Assembly: GCF_033118175.1 (NCBI RefSeq)
Contig: NC_083681.1
Location: forward strand, 12,852,001 to 12,916,000
From: Dama dama
Lineage: Eukaryota > Chordata > Mammalia > Artiodactyla > Cervidae
Length of the DNA: 64,000 nt
Direction of reading: 5' to 3'
Below, one piece after another: positions 57,804 to 64,000 of the stretch. The notes under the pieces are model-generated. The model saw only the letters and a program-made list of their open reading frames with translations, ran no database searches and was not told the origin of the DNA. Both the position numbers and the translations under genes were made by a program. Positions within the stretch are counted from its first letter, which is position 1. The number at the start of each line of letters is the position of its first letter.

Positions 57804-58875
57804 TTCAGTTAAGTTTAGTCGCTCAATCGAGTCCGACTCTTTCTGACCTATGGACTACAGCATGCTAGGCCTCCCTGTCTACCACCAACTTGCGGAGTCT
57901 GCCCAAGCACATGTCCGTTGAGTCGTCAATGCCATCCAACCATCTTATTCTCTGTTGTCCCCTTCTCCCCCTGCCTTCAATCACTCGCAGCATCAGGGTT
58001 TTTTCAAATGAGTCAGCTTTTCGATTCAGGTGGCCAAAGTATTGGAGTTTCAGCTGCAACATCAGTCCTTCCAATGAACACCCAGGACTGATTTCCTTTA
58101 GGATGGACTAGTTACATCTCCTTGCAGTCCAAGGGACTCTCAAGACTCTTCTCAACACCACAATTCAAAAGCATCAATTCTTCAGTGCTCAGCTTCCTTT
58201 ACAGTCCAACTCTCACATTCATACCTGACCACTGGAAAAATCATAGCCTTGACTAGATGGACATTTGTTGGCAAGGTGTCTGCTTTTGAATATGCTGTCC
58301 AGGTTGGTCATAACTTTCCTTCCGAGGAGTAAGCGTCCTTTAATTTCATGGCTGCAGTCACCATCTGCAGTGATTTTGGAGCCCAGAAAAATAAAGTCAA
58401 CCAATGTTTCCACTGTTTCCCCATCTATTTGTCATGAAATGATGGGACAAGATGCCGTGATCTTAGTTTTCTGAATTTTGAGCTTTAAGCCAACTTTTTC
58501 ACTCTCCTCTTTCATTTTCATCAAGAGGCTCTTTAGTTCTTCTTCACTTTCTGCCTTAGGGTGGTGTCATCTGCATATCTGAGGTTATTGATATTTCTCC
58601 CAGCAATCTTGATTCCAGCTTGTGCTTATTCCAGCCCAGCATTTCTCATGATGTACTCTGCATATGAGTGAAATAAGCAGGGTGACAATATACAGCCTTG
58701 TTGTACTCCTTTTCCTATTTGGAACCAGTCTGTTGTTCCATGTCCAGTTCTAACAGCTGCTTCCTGACCTGCATACAGATTTCTCAAGAGGCAGGTCAGG
58801 TGGTCTGGTATTCTCATCTCTTTCAGAATTTTCCACAGTTTATTTTGGGTCACACAGTCAAAGGCTTTGGTGTAG

Positions 58876-59667
58876 TCAATAAAGCAGAAATAGATGTTTT
58901 TTCTGAAACTCTCTTGCTTTTTCAATGATCCAGCAGATGTTGGCAGTTTGATCACTCGTTCCTCTGCCTTTTCTAAAACCAGCTTGAACATCTGGAAGTT
59001 CATGGTTCACATATTGCTGAACCCTTGCTTGGAGAATTTTGAGCATTACTTTGCTAGCGTGTGAGATGAGCGCAATTGTGTGGTAGCTTGAGCATTCTTT
59101 AACATTACCTCTCTTTGGGGTTGGAATGAAAAGTGACCTTTTCCAGTCCCTTGGCCACTGCTCAGTTTTCCAAATTTGTTGGCATATTGAATGCACCAAT
59201 TTTACCGCATAATATTTTAGGGTTTGAAATAGCTCAACGGTAATTCCATCAGCTCCACTAGCTTTGTTCGTATTGATGCTTTCTAAGGCCCACTTGACTT
59301 CAGATTCCAGGATGTCTGGCTCTAGGTGAGTGATCACACCATCATGATTATCTAGGTCATAAAGATCTTTTTTGTACAGTTTTTCTGTGTATTCTTGCCA
59401 CCTCTTAATACCTTCTGCTTCTGTTAGGTCCATACCATTTCTGTCCTTTATTGAGCCCATCTTTGCATGAAATATTTCCTTGGTATCTTTAATTTTCTTG
59501 AAGAGGTCTCTAGTCTTTCCCATTCTATTGTTTTCCTCTATTTCTTTGCACTGATCACTGAGGAAGGCTTTCTTATCTCTCCTTGCTCTTCTTTGGAACT
59601 CTGCATTCAAATGGGTATATCTTTTCTTTTCTCCTTTGCTTTTGGCTTCTCTTCTTTTCACAGCCAT
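58876..59667 (-). pseudogene. BovB linker and reverse transcriptase fingers, 263 codons
   Basis: Longest open frame in the window. Residues 1-110 form the charged linker (YTHLNAEFQRRARRDKKAFL, FKKIKDTKEIFHAKMGSIKD). Residues about 110-260 form the reverse transcriptase entry (NKASGADGITVELFQ, WPRDWKRSLFIPTPKRGN, SYHTIALISHASKVMLKILQ, GFRKGRGTSDQTANICWII). It breaks just before the palm; the next frame (58626-59003) continues to GKGVQQGCILSPCLF. Endonuclease is upstream in another frame. Confidence 0.9.
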
Positions 59668-60005
59668 CTATAAGGGCTCCTCAGACAGCATTTTGCTTTT
59701 TTGCATTTCTTTTTCTTGGGAATGGTATTGATCTCTGCCTCCTGTACAATGTCATGAACTTCTGTCAATAGTTCATCAGGTACTCTATCAGATCTAGTCC
59801 CTTAGATTTATTTCTCACTTCCACTGTATAATCATAAGGGATTTGATTTAGGTCATACCTGAATGGTCTTTTGCTTTTCCCCACTTTCTTCAACTTAAGT
59901 CTGAATTTTGCAATAAGGAATTAATGATCTTAGCCCCAGTCAGCCCCCAGTCTTGTTTTTGCTGACAGTATAGAGCTTCTCCATCTTTGGCTGCAAAGAA
60001 TATAA

Positions 60006-60596
60006 TCAATCTGATTTTGGTGTTGTCCATCTGGTGATGTCCATGTGTAGAGTCTTCACTTGTGTTGCTGGAAAAGGGTGTTTACTATGACCAGTGCATT
60101 CTCTTGGCAGAACTCTATTAGCATTTGCCCTGCTTCCTTTTGTACTCCAAAGCCAAATTTGCCTGTTACTCCAGGTGTTTCTTGACTTCCTACTTTTGAA
60201 TTTTAGTCCCCTATAATGAAAAGGACATCTTTTTTTGGGTGTTAGCTTTAAAAGGTCTTGTAGGTCTTCATAGAACCGTTCATGTACAGCTTCTTCAGCA
60301 TTACTGGTCAGGGCATAGCCTTGGATTACCGTGACATTGAATGGTTTGCTTTGGAAACAAACAGAGATCATTCTGTCATTTTTGAGATTGCATCCAAGTA
60401 CTGCATTTAGGACTATTTTGTTGACTATGATGGCTACTCCATTTCTTCTAAGGGATTCCGTCCCACAGTAGTAGATGTATTGGTCATCTGAGTTAAATTC
60501 ACCCATTCCAGTCCATTTTAATTCACTGATTCCTAGAATGTTGACGTTCACTCTTACCATCTCTTGTTTGCCCATTTCCAATTTGCCTTGATTCAT
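60006..60596 (-). pseudogene. BovB APE-type endonuclease, 196 codons
   Basis: Contains LGISELKWTGMGEFNSDDQY (catalytic glutamate), ESLRRNGVAIIVNK and a segment through ERFYEDLQDLLKLTPKK. After that a frameshift at about 60200 leaves the rest in a wrong frame, so the C-terminal aspartate and histidine motifs are not in this protein. It has no start of its own because the element is truncated immediately upstream. Confidence 0.85.
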
Positions 60597-60633
60597 GCAC
60601 CTACCATTCCTGGTTCCTATGCAATATTGCTCT

Positions 60634-60656
60634 TTATTTATTTATTTATTTTTTTT
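60634..60656. repeat. (TTTA)n/T8 simple repeat
   Basis: TTTATTTATTTATTTA followed by T8. On the minus strand this is an A-rich tail placed directly before the truncated BovB 5' end, and could belong to an older retroposed sequence to the right. Confidence 0.8.
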
Positions 60657-61296
60657 AGTATATCAGAAATCACAAACTCTTGCTTACATAGCTGGTCAGT
60701 ACATCTAGGGTGAACGCATTTAACAGTGAAAAGTTTTTTATAGAAATTATACAGGGTATTCAAATATGTAAAAATGTATGATTACTGTTCTAGAAGGCAA
60801 CTCCCATCATGTAGGCCTAAATCGCAGATACAATGAAGATACATCCTAGGGAAAAATGGTGGGTTGTCACAAGCCTTTTCAGGAAGAACCTCCATGAGGT
60901 TGAAAAGAACAACCAGATTCTACTTTTTTACTATCTATTAAATCCAACGTTTTATCTCCATGGTTTTTCTGAACCCTCTTCCCTCCCTGTTATTCATACC
61001 TTTTCTTTACCTGAAATATATCTCCTATATTACCCACCAGGAATTTTGTGAACTCTACAGGTAATACAAGCATCCTTGGCCAACATTCTTCAAAGTCTCC
61101 ACATACCTAAAGTAACATTCAACAATTTGGTGTAACACTGAGTGTCCCTTAATAGATCTCTCATGACACTCTCCCTACTTCTCTCTTTAATGAATCCCAC
61201 TAAACATACATCTCCTGCCCTGTGAGCCCTGTGTCTGGAATAAAGTTTCTTTTAATTTTGTACTTTCTCTTCTTAAAATTCATATTGTGCTAGCTT
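60657..61296. other. No recognised gene
   Basis: Unassigned. A plus-strand GGAATAAAG at about 61238-61246 resembles a poly(A) signal, but I see no coding region before it. Confidence 0.45.
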
Positions 61297-61605
61297 CATC
61301 TATAGCTTGTTAGCAAAGAATCCACCTGCAAAGCAGGAGAGCCTGGTTCAATTCCTGGGTCAGGAAGATCCCCTGGAGGTGGGATAGGCTACTCACTCCA
61401 GTATTCTTGGTCTTCTCTTGTGTCTCAGCTGTTAAAGAATCTGCCTGAAATATGGGGAACATGGGTTCAACCCCTGGGTTGGGAAGATCCCCTGGAGAAT
61501 GGAAATGTTACCCACTCCAGTATTTTGACCTAGAGAATTCGGTGAACTGTATAGTTCATGGGATCACAGAGTCAGACACAACTGAGCGACTTTCACTTGA
61601 CTGCT
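61297..61605 (+). repeat. Composite Bov-tA SINE (truncated unit plus full unit)
   Basis: The first unit (61297-61409) stops at ccagtattcttgg. A second complete unit starts at once (tcttctcttgtgtctcagct) and ends with gagcgactttcacttgac. No sequence lies between them and the first unit does not resume, so this looks like one composite element rather than a nested insertion. Confidence 0.88.
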
Positions 61606-61733
61606 AAGAGATCTTCCTTTACTAGCTAGTTTAATTTGCTTTTTTTCTATCAACTCCTAAAGTCTATCTCCACAATTAGGCTGGCTGTAAGCTCTTATAT
61701 TTTAAGACAATGCCTCAACTATAATAGAAAAGA

Positions 61734-61861
61734 ACATTATTTGGCTATAGATTTCAAACATATATCAAAATCTAGAATTTGTTGAGACAGGGACTTGACA
61801 TTATTTGGCTATAGATTTCAAACATATATCAAAATCTAGAATTTGTTGAGACAGGGACTTG
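61734..61861 (+). repeat. Exact 64-bp tandem duplication
   Basis: Bases 61734-61797 and 61798-61861 are identical, each starting acattatttggctatag and ending gacagggacttg. The sequence is not a SINE or LINE that I recognise. Confidence 0.97.
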
Positions 61862-64000
61862 GCAGTGAACTGAATCAGATCTGCAAATAAACAGGGTAGG
61901 AAAAAAAAATTGTTTTGGTTTGTTTCTGGCGCTGCTTTTGGTTTAGTTGTTTGTTTGTTTTTTTCCAGTGAGTGAACCAAACCTAAATTCTGAGCTTAAA
62001 GATTCTGTAAAGAGTCTAGTTGTTCTCAATTCAACTTTTGTTCTTTAACTTTTGAAATGTGATAGTCAGAGGGTAAGGTAGTATTAATGACTGATTACAG
62101 AAATAGATAGAAAGCTTAAAGTGTACATAGTAATGGTTAAAGAGAGAAAATATAAAGCATAGATAATGAATCTAAACTAAAAATCTGAATATGATATGTG
62201 GAAAGGATGTGAAAAAATAGAACTTTTTAGAATGATAAAATAAACATATAAATATGCAAATTTCATTTTCTTTAACCTGTACCAACATTCAGGCTTGTCG
62301 TTATGAGGAGAAACTAGGCAGTCTGGAGAGCATTGTACCTTGATTTGACTTCTGAGACTTCTGAATCAGAAATTTCTTCACCCTTGATGGTTCATAGATT
62401 TCTTTGGAGTTCTTAGAATAATTTACTGTATGCTTTCTATAGCAATTTACTGATGTCTGTGTTAAGTTTGTTGTCTTGAAAATTAGAAGTGGTTGCTCTT
62501 CCCATAACTGATCGTCAATATATGTAAAAGAGATCCTATGCAATGCTTGACGTGCAGAAAGTTACATTCTCAATTCTGCATAGCTTAATGGAGGTCAGAG
62601 TATCACAAAGTTGCTATTTCTAGATTAGCCAATCTTGTAAAATATCATTATATGTCAGCTGATTGACATTGCATAAATAGTTAACTGTATGTTCTGAGGT
62701 AGCCTCTAGGACAAATTACTACTTATAGTAGAAGTAGTGCAAAGCAGTTATTAGAAATGCTTATTTGGGTTTGAGGACTCTAATGCTGAGCTGTATCGGA
62801 TTTTCAATTTTTCTGTTACTCTGTTCCTCTTTTCATCCATACCAGGGTATTATCAAACATTTCTAGCTTTGATAGCCTAAATAGTTACATGCCACACACT
62901 TTAAAATAGCTAAATATAAGCATCAATTAAATATGTCTGCTCTAGTACAGAAATAATTTTCATTTCAATCCTTCTTGGTTACTTTATAAGCCATAGTTTA
63001 TAGAAATCTTGTAGAAGTAAACATTATATAAACATAGAATAATTTTGCTTGTAGTTTATGACTTACACATTACTATAGTTAATACAATTTAAAATCACAT
63101 CAGAACCATTATACCACTTTTCTTCAATGAGCATTTTGTGATGAAGATAATGATGATTATAATAAATTGCTGGTTATAATAAGAGAGTGCCTGCAAAATT
63201 TAATACAAAATGATTTAGAGAAACTATAGAGATTTTGCAAGAAGAAAAATTGGAGCCTTACATTAAAGTAACAGCTTTATTATTTTTTAACTCAGTTCTC
63301 TGTAAAAGTAAAGTGATTATGTGACACAGTCAGGAAGCAATAAGAAATTTTGATATGCTTTTCATAGGTCTATGTTTTTAGCATCATTAATGCTTTGAAA
63401 AAAATCTGTTTTTCTAGTCTCCTTGTCAAAATAATCTATCATCTGTAAATATAGCATAAACTAAAATATTGGTCTTGGGTTTTCTTCTATTTAGGTGATA
63501 ACAATGTCTTTATTCAATTGCAAAACAACATAAAATATTGCTGGTGACACATCTGGTCATACATTTCTACTTCAAAATTGCTCAGAAATATTAGTTGAAC
63601 AAAGTTTCTTTTAGGGATGGATTCCTGTCCTTAAATCATAACCTTCTAAGTAGGACGTGGATGAGATTTTGACTAGACTGATGGAAGCATTGTAACAAAT
63701 TTAGCAAAAGTAATTTGGCCACAACATCTGTAATTTCTAGGCAGTGGCCCACAGAGTATGTGACTAAAGGCATTTTCTCCAGCTGGCATAGTGGTAACCT
63801 TCCTTCCTTTCACACAATTCGAGAAGTTTACTGGAAAGAAGTGTAGCATATATAGCCTGTGAATTTCTTCTCACAAAGGAGAACACATGTCCCATCCAGA
63901 ATTAAGGATCTTCAATTTAGCGAAAGATTTCAAATAAAGACAGATGCTGAGTTTGGCAAAAAACAATTTCCAAAATAACTCTGACATGAGTTTTTTGTTT
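61862..64000. other. No recognised feature
   Basis: About 2.1 kb without identifiable SINE, LINE or gene. An 80-codon minus frame at 62301-62543 has no motif I can support. A (TTTG)-type tract lies near 61910-61970. Confidence 0.5.

Larger units (their letters stand above)
57804..60636 (-). repeat. BovB LINE, about 2.8 kb, broken
   Basis: Minus-strand copy from ttcagttaagtttagtcgct (a degenerated 3' terminus) to the start of the endonuclease at 60636. YADD is kept (complement of 58566-58577). A base loss in ctgccttaggg (58551-58561) shifts the frame just after YADD. It retains the two longest BovB frames in the window. Its 5' end abuts a (TTTA)n/T8 tract. Confidence 0.94.

Noticed and set aside
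58876..60596. A working BovB protein
   Set aside because: The long frames are separated by frameshifts, a base is lost after YADD, and the element is 5' truncated.

Overview
This window looks like gene-poor, AT-rich nuclear DNA from a ruminant, most likely a bovid. The diagnosis rests on its repeats. There are many copies of the RTE-type LINE BovB, recognised by the repeated 3' end GAACTGAACTGAACTGA and by translated APE-type endonuclease and YADD reverse-transcriptase segments. There are also many Bov-tA and dimeric BOV-A2 SINEs and two CHR-type tRNA-derived SINEs. BovB with BOV-A2 is characteristic of Pecora; cattle, sheep, goat and buffalo cannot be told apart from what I can see. I find no intact host protein-coding gene, no RNA gene and no CRISPR array. 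Most longer open frames are decayed transposon ORFs or chance frames through SINEs.

Layout. 1-1.3 kb: L1 split by a SINE. 3-5.3 kb: SINEs and an L1 3' end. 5.3-9.75 kb: a nearly full BovB (minus), a head-to-head second BovB 5' piece and a 180-bp direct repeat. 10.3-11.8 kb: a BovB with perfect target-site duplications (TSDs) and two BOV-A2 copies. 15.3-18.3 kb: a 3-kb BovB (plus). 18.5-21.4 kb: featureless AT-rich DNA. 21.4-26 kb: two BovB copies, a chimeric SINE and a tail-only insertion. 26.8-28.1 kb: SINEs in (TA)n and in an L1. 30.8-33.9 kb: a BovB with a nested tandem duplication. 35-39 kb: a SINE cluster and a BovB 3' end. About 40.2-40.6 kb: a possible decayed coding remnant. 41-45.2 kb: a 5'-inverted BovB fused to a SINE tail, then an older diverged BovB. 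46.1-52.2 kb: two old L1s hosting a Tigger-like DNA transposon, SINEs, microsatellites and a BovB. 53.4-54.5 kb: old L1-like DNA. 57-60.6 kb: two BovB copies. 61.3-61.9 kb: a composite SINE and a perfect 64-bp tandem duplication. 61.9-64 kb: no recognised feature.

The elements form layered insertions rather than a functional system. BovB encodes endonuclease and reverse transcriptase and is generally thought to mobilise the Bov-tA/BOV-A2 SINEs in trans. Every BovB copy here is broken by stops, frameshifts, deletions or 5' truncation. The most interesting signals are records of reverse-transcription and repair accidents: a twin-primed BovB joined to a SINE tail, a SINE carrying 27 bp identical to a BovB copy 600 bp away, three inserts that are only an A-rich tail between target duplications, and several exact tandem duplications. 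I saw no evidence for a new enzymatic or defence system. Family names come from recalled consensus sequences and should be confirmed with RepeatMasker.
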